From: a virus
Strand: one strand, 5' to 3'
IMG/VR virus record: IMGVR_UViG_3300048550_000924
Span: 1 to 40,774 of that record
DNA length: 40,774 nt
Shown here: in pieces, positions 27,553-35,061 of the stretch
How the letters are laid out: the number at the start of each line of letters is the position of its first letter
How positions within the stretch are numbered: the stretch's first letter is position 1
The notes under the pieces: generated by a model
Told to the model about the DNA's origin: nothing
Database searches by the model: none
The model's input: only the letters and a program-made list of their open reading frames with translations
Program-made: the position numbers and the translations under genes

Positions 27553-27555
27553 ATA
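27550..27555 (-). promoter_or_regulatory. Putative -10 box (TATAAT) for the tail operon
   Basis: Minus-strand CTTCTATAATCC, with a perfect TATAAT ~50 bases upstream of the first tail gene. No recognisable -35 hexamer lies at 16-18 bases. The same TTC/TTT-TATAAT context recurs at other operon heads in this window. Confidence 0.4.
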
Positions 27556-27596
27556 GAAGATATACAAAAGCCAGACTCTCCCTAAAAGCTCTCTTG

Positions 27597-27602
27597 TATA
27601 AT
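27597..27602 (+). promoter_or_regulatory. Putative -10 box (TATAATAGGGT) before the pseudogene
   Basis: Plus-strand CTTGTATAATAGGGT. The 11-base string TATAATAGGGT also occurs on the minus strand at 31041-31051. No good -35 was seen. It sits only ~11 bases before the ruined start of the ATPase pseudogene, so it may have driven a near-leaderless message. Confidence 0.3.
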
Positions 27603-27612
27603 AGGGTCAAAA

Positions 27613-28130
27613 ACGAAAGGTTGAGCTGGAACCTGTAGTAGAGAAGCTGGCTGGAACCTCTGATTACAAGTTTGATGGTGCTAGCTCATTTGAAGTACCG
27701 AATTTTGAGATCCCGCCCAACTTCTCATTAGGGGTCATCTACGAGCCTAGTGGTTCTGGTAAGTCTACCCTATTGAAGGAGTTTGGGTCTGAGGACACTT
27801 TCACTTGGGATATGGACAAAGCAATCGCTTCTCAAGTAGACCCTGACCTACTCATGAGGCTAGGTCTATCTTCTATCCCCTCACTATGTAGGCCATACCA
27901 TGTCCTCAGCACACCCTAAGCTAGGTGAGCATCGAGAGAGATCTGACCTCTGGAAGCCCACTTCAAAGAACCGCATTCGTAGGTTAGACTACCTGACTCA
28001 AGGAGAAGATAAGAATTACAAAGGCAGGGCAACCCATGCTCACCGCTCTTGTTATTCCCATGAGTACATAGGAGACGGGAGCAGGGTACTAAAGAACCAA
28101 GAGCCTAAGAAGCCTGATTACCCCTTCTAG
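27613..28130 (+). pseudogene. Remnant of ABC-type ATPase/GNAT acetyltransferase fusion, internally deleted
   Basis: Frame one (to 27919) encodes a stretch with SSFEVPNFEIPPNFSLGVIY, EPSGSGKSTLLKEFG (Walker A) and SSIPSLCRPYHVLST, which matches the start of the COG2401-type ATPase-acetyltransferase proteins found in phages (recalled family). The sequence then jumps, in another frame, to HPKLGEHRERSDLWKPTSKN and CYSHEYIG, which matches the far C-terminus of the same proteins. The Walker B, signature and most of the acetyltransferase domain are missing, so a deletion of several hundred codons near 27907-27913 joined the ends out of frame. There is no intact start: ACGAAAGGTTGAG looks like a decayed ATGAAAGTTGAG. 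The usual first glycine of the P-loop is Glu. It is the only degraded gene seen and lies opposite to its neighbours. Confidence 0.7.
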
Positions 28131-28134
28131 GGTC

Positions 28135-28476
28135 TCAGTGGATGTCCTCTCTTGAAGCGACTTTATCGAAGGTGAGCAAGGCTTTCTTGAAGTCTCCCGT
28201 ATGGACAAGGGTCTCAGGATTACGCCCCCCTCCGCTACGGAAAACGAAGAAATCAAACCCCCCGAAGATGACTTTACCTCTTACAAGATAGATGTAGCCT
28301 GAACCGTTTTTACTCACAGCTTCTTGCATGACCTCGATCTTAACAATCGAAGGGTTCCTTGCGTGTACGTACTTCTTGAAGAACTCTGATGTGCGTGCTG
28401 TTTTGTTATGCTTTTCAAGCCTAGCGATACGGTTCTCAAGCTGGGCGATTTTCTGTGATGCGGTTAGTTGTCTCAT
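28135..28476 (-). CDS. Small protein with shared MRQLTASQKIA N-terminus
   Basis: A 113-residue protein. Residues 1-21 are the shared leader (MRQLTASQKIA, then LENRIARLEK), which has heptad spacing and would form a short amphipathic helix. The remaining ~90 residues form a small alpha/beta body (VKIEVMQEAVS, YIYLVRGKVIFGGFDFFVF) that I do not recognise. AAAAAGGAG sits 8 bases before the ATG. A strong terminator lies just upstream (28525-28563), so it may have its own promoter; TCTATATGGG near 28501-28510 on this strand is a weak candidate. It converges on the pseudogene with a 4-base gap. The leader suggests a common fate with the other four tagged proteins. Confidence 0.75.
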   Translation of the reverse strand: MRQLTASQKIAQLENRIARLEKHNKTARTSEFFKKYVHARNPSIVKIEVMQEAVSKNGSGYIYLVRGKVIFGGFDFFVFRSGGGRNPETLVHTGDFKKALLTFDKVASREDIH

Positions 28477-28524
28477 GACCTACTCCTTTTTTAGCCAGCA
28501 CCCATATAGATAAACTACAAACGG

Positions 28525-28563
28525 AAAAAAGCCCCCCCTCCCAATAGTAGGGAAGCGGGGCTT
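28525..28563 (-). terminator. Rho-independent terminator after the coiled-coil membrane protein
   Basis: On the minus strand: arm AAGCCCCGCTTCCC, 7-base loop, arm GGGAGGGGGGGCTT, then TTTT. Fourteen pairs with one mismatch and one G-U, ending in a run of six T in total. It ends the unit that runs down from ~31.0 kb. Confidence 0.85.
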
Positions 28564-28607
28564 CTTAAAGAGCGATCTCCTTGAGGTAAACTCAGGTACA
28601 ACTAGGT

Positions 28608-29192
28608 TTACTTCAGGGTTAACATCGGGATTGTGCAGCTTTTCAACTCGCCAGCGAGTTCAATTTCGCGACGTAGGAGGTTGCCCACACCTTTGTTTAG
28701 AGAAGCAATGGTGTGTTTCGCTTTCATAAGGTCGAGGCGAAGCACATCTGTCTCAAAAGCGAATTTTTCTTCTGATCGAGTCAGCTCATTCTGAAGGTTG
28801 CCCGCTCTCTTGACCGCCTTCACCAATGCTATATCTTTGCTCGACGAGATCTCTCGCAGAGTCAGATGCACCGAGTCAGTGAAAGCCTCTTCGAGACCGT
28901 TGGTGAATTTGAGATCCTCAAGCTCCTTTAATGTCTCAGTGAGAATGGCGTGTTGTTGAGTACGAACCAAGACTTCTTGTGCTAAAAGTTGTCTTAGCGT
29001 ACTCTCAGCCTGCGAAGCTTTAGAGGTCAACCCTTTAATATAGAGGAGGTTTTCAGCCTCCACCGCCTTCGATTCCATTTGGGCTTCGTGCTTGACTGCG
29101 TCAACCACATGGTTGGTGTATGAGTTAACCGCAAGGCCTACGAAGAGGACGAATAAGAGAGTAGAAATTAGTGTTCCTCTGAATTGTAACAT
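28608..29192 (-). CDS. Membrane-anchored coiled-coil protein
   Basis: A 194-residue protein. Residues ~7-25 are a single hydrophobic segment (LISTLLFVLFVGLAV) with a short cytoplasmic N-terminus, followed by a long, mostly helical charged region (residues 30-185) typical of coiled coil. It ends CTIPMLTLK with one Cys. This plan resembles an inner-membrane spanin (Rz-like), but the usual nested outer-membrane lipoprotein partner was not seen and no holin or endolysin is nearby. A virion membrane-interacting protein is equally possible given the membrane proteins at 36-40 kb. AAAGGA lies 9 bases before the ATG and a strong terminator follows. Confidence 0.7.
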   Translation of the reverse strand: MLQFRGTLISTLLFVLFVGLAVNSYTNHVVDAVKHEAQMESKAVEAENLLYIKGLTSKASQAESTLRQLLAQEVLVRTQQHAILTETLKELEDLKFTNGLEEAFTDSVHLTLREISSSKDIALVKAVKRAGNLQNELTRSEEKFAFETDVLRLDLMKAKHTIASLNKGVGNLLRREIELAGELKSCTIPMLTLK

Positions 29193-29208
29193 TTTTTAAA
29201 TCCTTTTG

Positions 29209-29239
29209 AAGTGAAGTGAAGTTTTTTGACACTTCACTT
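29209..29239. repeat. Inverted repeat with duplicated arm
   Basis: AAGTGAAGT occurs twice overlapping (29209-29217, 29214-29222) and both copies can pair with ACTTCACTT at 29231-29239, giving two mutually exclusive 9-10 bp hairpins. It lies just upstream of the ribosome site of the coiled-coil gene. There is no T-run on the minus strand, so it is not a clear terminator there. Confidence 0.5.
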
Positions 29240-29268
29240 ATCGTTTTTCTAGGGGGGTCACTATTTTT

Positions 29269-29610
29269 TTAGCGAACTTTTACATGCACGTCCACTTCGC
29301 CTGTTGGATATCGGTAGGTTAGATAGGAAGAGGACTTAGGCACATTGGGTACCTGCGTTACTTTATATGTGTTTTTGAAGTCATATCCGCTAACAGACTC
29401 CCGCACTACTTCTGGGTTAGAGACATTGAGGGCTTGAAGCACTTTCTGATCTACATCATCTGACAGCCTGAATGCTTGAGCTTTGCTTTTTGCGATTCCT
29501 CTCAGGCTGTAACCCACCTCTATAATATAAGAGGACTTTCCCTTACGCTCCAGATTTGCGATACGGTGTTCAAGTTGAGCTATTCTTTGCGATGCTGTTA
29601 GGTGTCTCAT
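29269..29610 (-). CDS. Small protein with shared MRHLTASQRIA N-terminus
   Basis: A 113-residue protein. Leader variant MRHLTASQRIA, then LEHRIANLER, the most diverged of the five copies. The body starts SSYIIEVGYSLRG and continues LSDDVDQKVLQAL, similar in pattern to the start of the 37101-37742 body (EYNVSFGYTIHK, then MAEIVDAKIKNFL). So two tagged proteins appear to share a related alpha/beta body. The start lies one base after the stop of the upstream gene (TGACATG), so translation is coupled. Function unknown. Its position among the other small proteins suggests a common structural or ejected-protein role. Confidence 0.75.
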   Translation of the reverse strand: MRHLTASQRIAQLEHRIANLERKGKSSYIIEVGYSLRGIAKSKAQAFRLSDDVDQKVLQALNVSNPEVVRESVSGYDFKNTYKVTQVPNVPKSSSYLTYRYPTGEVDVHVKVR

Positions 29611-29611
29611 G

Positions 29612-30229
29612 TCAATCTCTTTTCAACTCTAGTTTTACGACTAAGGTTGTATCCTTATGGAACGTCCTAGTCTTCACAGTCTTGTTGATTTTCTTCTTCA
29701 TCTTCTTGGTGAGCGTCGCGTTCTTCTCTAGGTAGAACACTGCATCAAGAGTCCTCCACCAAGATCTACCAAAACCTAGATTGAAAGAGCTAGGTCTGAT
29801 TGAAACATTCTTCGGTAATCCGTAATATTCCTCAAGCCAGACTCTTAGTTCTGAATGAAGGACTCTCTTACTGTCATATGAGCTCATACCTGTGAATAAT
29901 TCTTGAGGTAGCCTCGCTGACCTGACAGTCACCTTGAACTCCAGAGGTATCCTGTCCGCAGGCATCGACTTTATAATCTTCCAACCATATAAGGTGTAAC
30001 CGTAGGTATCAGACAGGTAGTCTGATACGATCTCATATCTTTTTTCTTCAAAGCCTTCTATCTCTGCTTCTACTAGCTTTTTCATTAGTCCAGAAGGCAA
30101 CTTAACTCTCAGAGGTAATCCCAGCTCAGTTCGGATCTCATCTTCAGAGAGGGTCTCGATGTCAATGACATCATCAATCTCGACATCTTCGAGATCCCAA
30201 TCTACTTCTATAACGTGTGGTACTTTCAT
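29612..30229 (-). CDS. Hypothetical protein, translationally coupled
   Basis: A 205-residue protein starting MKVPHVIEVDWDLEDVEIDD. I choose this start over an in-frame one at 30328 because it forms an ATGA overlap with the preceding gene and GAGAGG lies 7 bases upstream. The N-terminal ~35 residues are very acidic (DWDLEDVEIDDVIDIE), the middle mixed, and the C-terminus strongly basic (KKMKKKINKTVKTRTF). No signal peptide or membrane segment. The family is not recognised. The C-terminal region (RSWWRTLDAVFYLEKN) faintly recalls the end of the 37101-37742 product (WRWSGSIRVEQFHKLKKRKK), consistent with distant kinship but not proof. Confidence 0.7.
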   Translation of the reverse strand: MKVPHVIEVDWDLEDVEIDDVIDIETLSEDEIRTELGLPLRVKLPSGLMKKLVEAEIEGFEEKRYEIVSDYLSDTYGYTLYGWKIIKSMPADRIPLEFKVTVRSARLPQELFTGMSSYDSKRVLHSELRVWLEEYYGLPKNVSIRPSSFNLGFGRSWWRTLDAVFYLEKNATLTKKMKKKINKTVKTRTFHKDTTLVVKLELKRD

Positions 30230-30888
30230 AGTGACCTCTCTTTGATAAATTCGCTTGCAAAATCGTCGCACATGTCGAAGAACTTCTCTTGAGCATTGAG
30301 GTCTGGTCCTCTTCTTGTAGAGAACCATAAGTCAATGTATTCAACCATCTCTCCCATGAAGCCATCATAGTCATCATGGTTATCCTTAGCCGCCCGTAAC
30401 ACTTCTCGGAGGATGATAGTTATGAGACTAGAGTCCAGATACACGTACCCTCCATCCTCGTCACGATATTGAATATCCTCTAGGCCTCTAAAAGAGGCCT
30501 TAACATCTTCGAGCGTTATTTTTGGGGTTTTCTTATATGCTGGCTTTGGTAGCTTCTTTGCTCCGTAGCGATCTAGATGCCTGTTCAGGTCCGTGTGAGT
30601 CATCTCTTGAACTTCCAGCGTCACATATTTTCGTATCCTGCGAGTCAAAGTAACCCGAATATTCTTTGGTATCGTGACCTGATAGGTGGAAGGGAGAGCA
30701 AAGATCGTGACCTTTTGATATCCATTCGAGAAAGAGCCCTCTCGAAGTGCCTTGTGCTTTAACTTGAGCCTAGTGCGTATACTTCTCTCGACTATTTTAG
30801 ACATTTCCTTTGCTTCATAAAATGAAAACGCATATCTTTCGAGGTTATATTTGTACGTGAGCACGTTATAGGTAGGTTCTGTGTTCAT
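30226..30888 (-). CDS. Hypothetical protein related to tagged small proteins but lacking the leader
   Basis: A 220-residue protein starting MNTEPTYNVLTYKYNLERYAF. The ATG at 30888 is 11 bases after the stop of a 30-codon membrane peptide; an in-frame start at 31005 has no ribosome site and would overlap that peptide, so I reject it. The first ~60 residues (YNVLTYKYNL, then EAKEMSKIVERSIRTRL) match in pattern the body of the tagged 37101-37742 protein (YNVSFGYTIH, then IEDMAEIVDAKIKNFL). The rest is helical and acidic toward the end. It overlaps the next gene as ATGA. It appears to be an untagged cousin of the leader-bearing proteins. Function unknown. Confidence 0.7.
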   Translation of the reverse strand: MNTEPTYNVLTYKYNLERYAFSFYEAKEMSKIVERSIRTRLKLKHKALREGSFSNGYQKVTIFALPSTYQVTIPKNIRVTLTRRIRKYVTLEVQEMTHTDLNRHLDRYGAKKLPKPAYKKTPKITLEDVKASFRGLEDIQYRDEDGGYVYLDSSLITIILREVLRAAKDNHDDYDGFMGEMVEYIDLWFSTRRGPDLNAQEKFFDMCDDFASEFIKERSL

Positions 30889-30899
30889 AGTCTTTCTTT

Positions 30900-30992
30900 C
30901 TATAAGAATAATCCATAGATCGTAAACCCCGCGAGGGTAACAGTGAAGGCTTTTGCGATCAAGAGTGTTTGTCTTTGTTCTGGTGTCATCAT
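30900..30992 (-). CDS. 30-residue single-span membrane peptide
   Basis: A short reading frame starting MMTPEQRQTLLIAKAFTV and ending with a hydrophobic run of Leu, Phe, Ile and Gly, so a polar N-terminus then one transmembrane helix. GGAAAGTAAAG lies just upstream of the two adjacent ATGs. The gene is followed 11 bases later by the next gene on the same strand. A TATAAT box 54 bases upstream makes it the first gene of its unit. Small single-span peptides of this type are common among phage lysis, superinfection or membrane-remodelling genes, but I see nothing to choose between them. It is too short to exclude chance. Confidence 0.5.
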   Translation of the reverse strand: MMTPEQRQTLLIAKAFTVTLAGFTIYGLFL

Positions 30993-31040
30993 CTTTACTT
31001 TCCATTAGAGTTACACAGATGCTCTTTCGTAGCTTCTGTA

Positions 31041-31051
31041 ACCCTATTATA
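31041..31051 (-). promoter_or_regulatory. Putative -10 box (TATAATAGGGT) for the 28.6-31.0 kb unit
   Basis: Minus-strand TTTCTATAATAGGGT; TATAAT itself is at 31046-31051. It is 54 bases upstream of the small membrane peptide. No -35 hexamer is evident. It shares 11 bases with the plus-strand box at 27597. Confidence 0.45.
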
Positions 31052-31074
31052 GAAAGTAGAACGGGACACCTTTT

Positions 31075-32442
31075 TCAGATACCTTTTATCTTGTTCATGT
31101 ATGTATCTTGACCGCCAATCGCGGATAAGGCGAAGAGTGTGGTTTCAAAGTATTCTCTAAATTTGGGGTCTTGAGACAAGAGGCCCTCAGCCTCATTTAC
31201 ACTTAAAGATCCCTGATAGGCATCGCTCTCTTCATTCGTGATGTAAACAAAGCAGAGTACACCTTGACTGTCTTGTTTGGTGAAAGCCCTCATCTCTGTT
31301 CTGAGGTAGAGATTTGACCCCTTCCCTGCGTAGCCCCTTCTCTTGTCTAGGAGTGTTAAGACTTTTCCTGATACTTCTTGAGGGTACTCGTATAGAACCC
31401 CTTCAATTCTCCCACAAGGAGTAGTGCCAAAAACGAGATGGTTTCTACCCTTGTGTTGCATATTCAGCTCCCTTGAAACCCCATTTATGAAAGCTCTTCT
31501 CTCATTACAGATGCTTTCTGGTTCAATTGGGTCGGACATCAAAGACCCATAAGCGAAAACTTTGAGTGTGTCTTGACGCGGGTCTCTCGGTTTTGAGACT
31601 AACTTCTTTAGGTCTTCGTTTCTGACTTCTAAGTCACCTTTTTTGTTCCGAAAGACCTTCTTCACACAAACTTTGCACTTGGCAGGCCCTCTGAATTGCT
31701 TTTCATAACCTTCGTAGACGCTATCGTCATCAATAGTAATGATAGTCATCTTCTTTTTTGAGGGCTCAAAAATAAATTGGTTGCTGGTGAACATATCTGC
31801 TCTGCGAACTACATTGAAAGGGCTACTTATGTCTTTCATTCTTTGCTGATATAATTTCTTAACAATATCCATAGGGTATCGGATTTTTGATTCTAACACC
31901 TCTAATGTTTTATCTCGCCTCCGCCTTGAAGACTCTAAGTCCTCCCCTTGTGTGTAACCTGCATCCTGATGTCTTACCCCATGATTTGACCTCACGAAAT
32001 TCCGATCTACGATCTCTTCAACTTTTGCTTTGTGGTCGCTGGTCTGCTCCACAACAAAGGTATTCTTTTGGTCCGTGAGAATAGTATGGCCTCGAATACC
32101 CTTCCTGTAGTTTGTTATCTTATTTAAGGCTTCGAGGAGAGATTTGCACTCCAATGCTTCGAGGAATTTCCATGAGTCTGCAGAATACAGCGGTGCTCGC
32201 TTTTTCCCCTCTTTCTCATCGAGCTTAACCGCGAGAGCGGAGTTGGTAATACAGATGCCATACTCATTAATGCCCTCAATCCACCCTGAGACGGTATCTT
32301 GAAAGTACAAAATCTCCGTGCCATTATCTGCTATGCGGTGAATAATTTTGAAACGAGGCAGGTAATTCCTATCTCTGTTTTTGAATATGACTTTCCGATC
32401 CCCAAGATGGGTAAGGGCTATCACGCACGCATTCTTATTCAT
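31075..32442 (-). CDS. Ntn-hydrolase-like domain fused to gamma-glutamylcyclotransferase-like domain
   Basis: A 455-residue protein. Residues 1-~240 resemble Ntn hydrolases of the C45/acyltransferase or linear-amide hydrolase type: candidate nucleophile Cys6 after a short MNKNA leader, KNRDRNY at 21-27, EGINEYGICITNSAL at 56-70, RSNHG at 151-155 and ESSRRRRDK at ~170-178. In that family self-cleavage exposes the Cys. After a linker with CKVC, residues 295-~400 carry FAYGSLM (296-302), GVLYEYP and LLDKRRGY (364-371), the plan of gamma-glutamylcyclotransferases/AIG2 proteins. In these the catalytic Glu normally lies in D.REGY; here the equivalent residue is Arg369, so the second domain may be inactive or altered. 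AAGGAG precedes the ATG. It could process peptide or glutamyl amides; the substrate is unknown. Confidence 0.7.
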   Translation of the reverse strand: MNKNACVIALTHLGDRKVIFKNRDRNYLPRFKIIHRIADNGTEILYFQDTVSGWIEGINEYGICITNSALAVKLDEKEGKKRAPLYSADSWKFLEALECKSLLEALNKITNYRKGIRGHTILTDQKNTFVVEQTSDHKAKVEEIVDRNFVRSNHGVRHQDAGYTQGEDLESSRRRRDKTLEVLESKIRYPMDIVKKLYQQRMKDISSPFNVVRRADMFTSNQFIFEPSKKKMTIITIDDDSVYEGYEKQFRGPAKCKVCVKKVFRNKKGDLEVRNEDLKKLVSKPRDPRQDTLKVFAYGSLMSDPIEPESICNERRAFINGVSRELNMQHKGRNHLVFGTTPCGRIEGVLYEYPQEVSGKVLTLLDKRRGYAGKGSNLYLRTEMRAFTKQDSQGVLCFVYITNEESDAYQGSLSVNEAEGLLSQDPKFREYFETTLFALSAIGGQDTYMNKIKGI

Positions 32443-32507
32443 GTCAAATCTCCTTGTCTTTAGGACTTACCGCACTAAAACAAGGATATAAAACAGTTAT
32501 AAGGATC

Positions 32508-35015
32508 TTACTTCAAGAACCCGAAGGCGTAGACACCATGCTCAAGGCTTTTAGCAAGCTGTTGATGTTTTACCCTTAAGGACTCCCACTTAGATTTAAG
32601 TGTTGGGTCGGTGTACCACATCTTTTTGTGTTGATAGATACCTGCGTCCCAAGCGTTGAGGTGCAGATCAATCTCTTTACCCTTCTCAATCACTTTTGAT
32701 GTCTTAGATCTCAACTCAAAGCTCTCAACAAAAAGAACGTTAAGGTCGCTCATGATCTCTTGTGCGAGACGTGAAAGGTTAAGCGAGGGCAATACACGGG
32801 AAAAGTAAGGGTCTCCATCCTTAGCCCATTCTGATGCGTCTACGAGACCGCCCGCATGGTGATATGGGATAGGGTTATTTTTAGCATCTCGAAAAACGCT
32901 TCTAGCACTATTATGTGAGCCATAAAGATCAAGAGCTTCTTTACGAGTCAGCCAGAAGAAGTGATTGTGAATATTATAAGTCTTACCTTTGTATTCGACA
33001 CCCCTCATAGAGGTCATGTTATTCTTGTTTTCAAGCAGAGTGTAGACATGGCAGTCATCAACCCACTGCTCATAGCCCTCTTTCTCAGTCTGAGGAGCTA
33101 GGTACTCGTCATTATGTGTGATCCATGTATCCTTACTTAATTTACGAGCTGAGTAGAGCGAGATTGCCCTACGCCAACCGTCTCCTTCTAAAACTGACAA
33201 TCCGTTAGAAGCAGAACCACAAGAAGAAGTGAAAAACACAACTTGATTTTGCTGAGGGCAGTTAGCGTTGTTAGTTAAGTAAAGAAGTGAGTGCTCTACT
33301 AGCTTTCCTCTACCTTTCGGAGCGATAGAGAGTCCCGATCTCATCTGCGGAGCATCTCTACCTTTAAGACTCTTGACAGGAAATCGAACCCAATCAGAAG
33401 CCCTTCTATTGTCTGCGTTGTAAAGTTCTTTCTCTCTCAGGGAAACAACCTCTTCAAGATCACTCATGTCTTTCAGAGTAATAGGAAGGTCTTGAGTGAC
33501 CTCTGTCTTGCCCTCGTTCCAAAGAGTAAAACTGATAGCCCAAGACCCTTTAACATCTGCAAAATGAGAGGCTTGGAACATGAAGCCCGACTGATAAGAA
33601 TACTTTCTATACCAAAAGGGGCGAAACTTGGAAAAAGAACCACTCACCATATAAAGAATAGGTGAAAACACACCTACGCTCTTTTGTTTGAAGCCATACC
33701 CTGAAGCTACTTGTTCGCATTGAAATAAGAACTGAGCATAAAGCTGTTGAGAGCAAGCCCCTAACTTAGCCCCCTTCATCTCTTGGTTTACAATGGTACT
33801 CGCTACTCCCTTTCGAGATTCTGCACCATTTACCGCTGCTGCGGTAGCATAAGGGGGGTTGATAAGAAATACTAATCGCTTTCCACTCTCTGCCCCTTCT
33901 TTTAAGATCTTCTTCACTGAAAGTGGAAGCACATTGTCAGTTCCCTCAAAGAATGGACTCTCAGATTCGGGATTTAGAAAGTCATACTGAAATATTTCTG
34001 CTCCATTATTATACTCTTCTCTTTTCATTGCCTTTACATCTGGTTGCTCCGCAGTAGATAAGATCAGATTCTTAAAATCATAGTCTCTAGTCAAGTTGCC
34101 TGTACCTGCACAACAATCCCAAACGATACAGTCATCTCTCCATGTTTCACCAAGCACTTTGTCCATCTCAGAATGTGCTTCACCTACCCATAAAGTAGGT
34201 GTATAGAACGCACCTTGCCTCCTGCGTGTGTCATCTTCAATAATGCGATCTCTCATTGATAATAGATTATCAATGTCTTTTGCAGATAAACCACGCTCTC
34301 TACGCTCAAAGAATGCTCGCATAGAGGAAAGGTTTAGAGTATACTCTTTGCCTCCTAAGATGACGGTGTTCTTTTTTGAGGGGTGTTCATAAGCATAGTT
34401 GTCATCTTCCTCCGAATAGAACACACACCCGAAGAAAAGGTCTATCATCTCTACAGGCTGATAGCGATCAGAAGGGAAGATATGATCAACCCAATACTGA
34501 TACATCGCACTGATGTTCTTCTCCGAAGGCTTTACCTTAACAATAGCCCCTTCTGATAGTTGCTCACAAAGTTGTTTGAGCTTCTTTCCGTCTACTTCAA
34601 AAACAGACTCAAGCTGCACATCGACGGACACTTTTAGACTAGGGTCTGGTGAACTAGGTCGTCTACCCCAATCTATGTTAGCGTCTAAGAAACTTTTGAT
34701 AGAATCAAAACCCACCACAAAGCAAAACTTTTCATCTCCAATGAAAATGACGCTAGGTAGATGCTCCCCCTCTACTTCAAACCTCTTGCAGTAATAGAGA
34801 GCTTGAGCAAGAACACTTGATCGAGCTGTTTCTATAGTGAGGTCAGTGCCATACTTAGCCTCAAGTAAAACCCTTACAGGGGTCTTACTTGGTGTTTCCC
34901 AATCTAAGACTCCATCAGTAGCCCAATTTCGACCAGAGTAGGTCTTGAAGCTATTCCCGACCTCTTTTTCAAGAATGCCTCTTAGGAACGCATTTACATC
35001 TTGTTCTTTTCTCAA
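32508..35015 (-). CDS. Type IIG restriction-modification-like protein (nuclease + adenine-N6 methyltransferase)
   Basis: An 835-residue protein. N-terminal DGVLDW (34-39) with LEAKYG (51-56) fits a PD-(D/E)xK nuclease core (Asp38, Glu52, Lys54). The methyltransferase part has FYTP at 270-273 (motif X), VWDCCAGTGNL at 298-308 (motif I, SAM binding), QYDFLN at 343-348 and INPPYA at 385-390 (motif IV, NPPY, adenine-N6). The C-terminal ~400 residues would hold target recognition. This order and length match single-chain type IIG enzymes of the Eco57I kind. The start is TTG at 35015, with AAGG upstream. The gene has its own promoter and lies just after a terminator, so it is an insulated cargo gene. 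It may protect phage DNA, attack rival DNA, or only methylate if the nuclease is dead. Confidence 0.85.
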   Translation of the reverse strand: MRKEQDVNAFLRGILEKEVGNSFKTYSGRNWATDGVLDWETPSKTPVRVLLEAKYGTDLTIETARSSVLAQALYYCKRFEVEGEHLPSVIFIGDEKFCFVVGFDSIKSFLDANIDWGRRPSSPDPSLKVSVDVQLESVFEVDGKKLKQLCEQLSEGAIVKVKPSEKNISAMYQYWVDHIFPSDRYQPVEMIDLFFGCVFYSEEDDNYAYEHPSKKNTVILGGKEYTLNLSSMRAFFERRERGLSAKDIDNLLSMRDRIIEDDTRRRQGAFYTPTLWVGEAHSEMDKVLGETWRDDCIVWDCCAGTGNLTRDYDFKNLILSTAEQPDVKAMKREEYNNGAEIFQYDFLNPESESPFFEGTDNVLPLSVKKILKEGAESGKRLVFLINPPYATAAAVNGAESRKGVASTIVNQEMKGAKLGACSQQLYAQFLFQCEQVASGYGFKQKSVGVFSPILYMVSGSFSKFRPFWYRKYSYQSGFMFQASHFADVKGSWAISFTLWNEGKTEVTQDLPITLKDMSDLEEVVSLREKELYNADNRRASDWVRFPVKSLKGRDAPQMRSGLSIAPKGRGKLVEHSLLYLTNNANCPQQNQVVFFTSSCGSASNGLSVLEGDGWRRAISLYSARKLSKDTWITHNDEYLAPQTEKEGYEQWVDDCHVYTLLENKNNMTSMRGVEYKGKTYNIHNHFFWLTRKEALDLYGSHNSARSVFRDAKNNPIPYHHAGGLVDASEWAKDGDPYFSRVLPSLNLSRLAQEIMSDLNVLFVESFELRSKTSKVIEKGKEIDLHLNAWDAGIYQHKKMWYTDPTLKSKWESLRVKHQQLAKSLEHGVYAFGFLK

Positions 35016-35061
35016 TTGCTATACACCTTTATCTTGTGACATCCCTTGTTTAGAAGTCGGT

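Noticed and set aside
28608-29192. Firm call of an inner-membrane spanin
   Set aside because: Single span plus coiled coil fits, but no embedded or adjacent lipoprotein partner, holin or endolysin was seen.
29209-29239. Terminator at the duplicated inverted repeat
   Set aside because: The T-rich stretch is on the plus-strand side, where no gene ends. The minus strand has no T-run after the stem.
30230-30328. N-terminal extension of the 205-residue gene
   Set aside because: Overlaps the preceding gene by 100 bases, while the internal ATG has a good ribosome site and an ATGA overlap.
30889-31005. N-terminal extension of the 220-residue gene
   Set aside because: No ribosome site at 31005, and the same bases encode the small membrane peptide in another frame, which has one.
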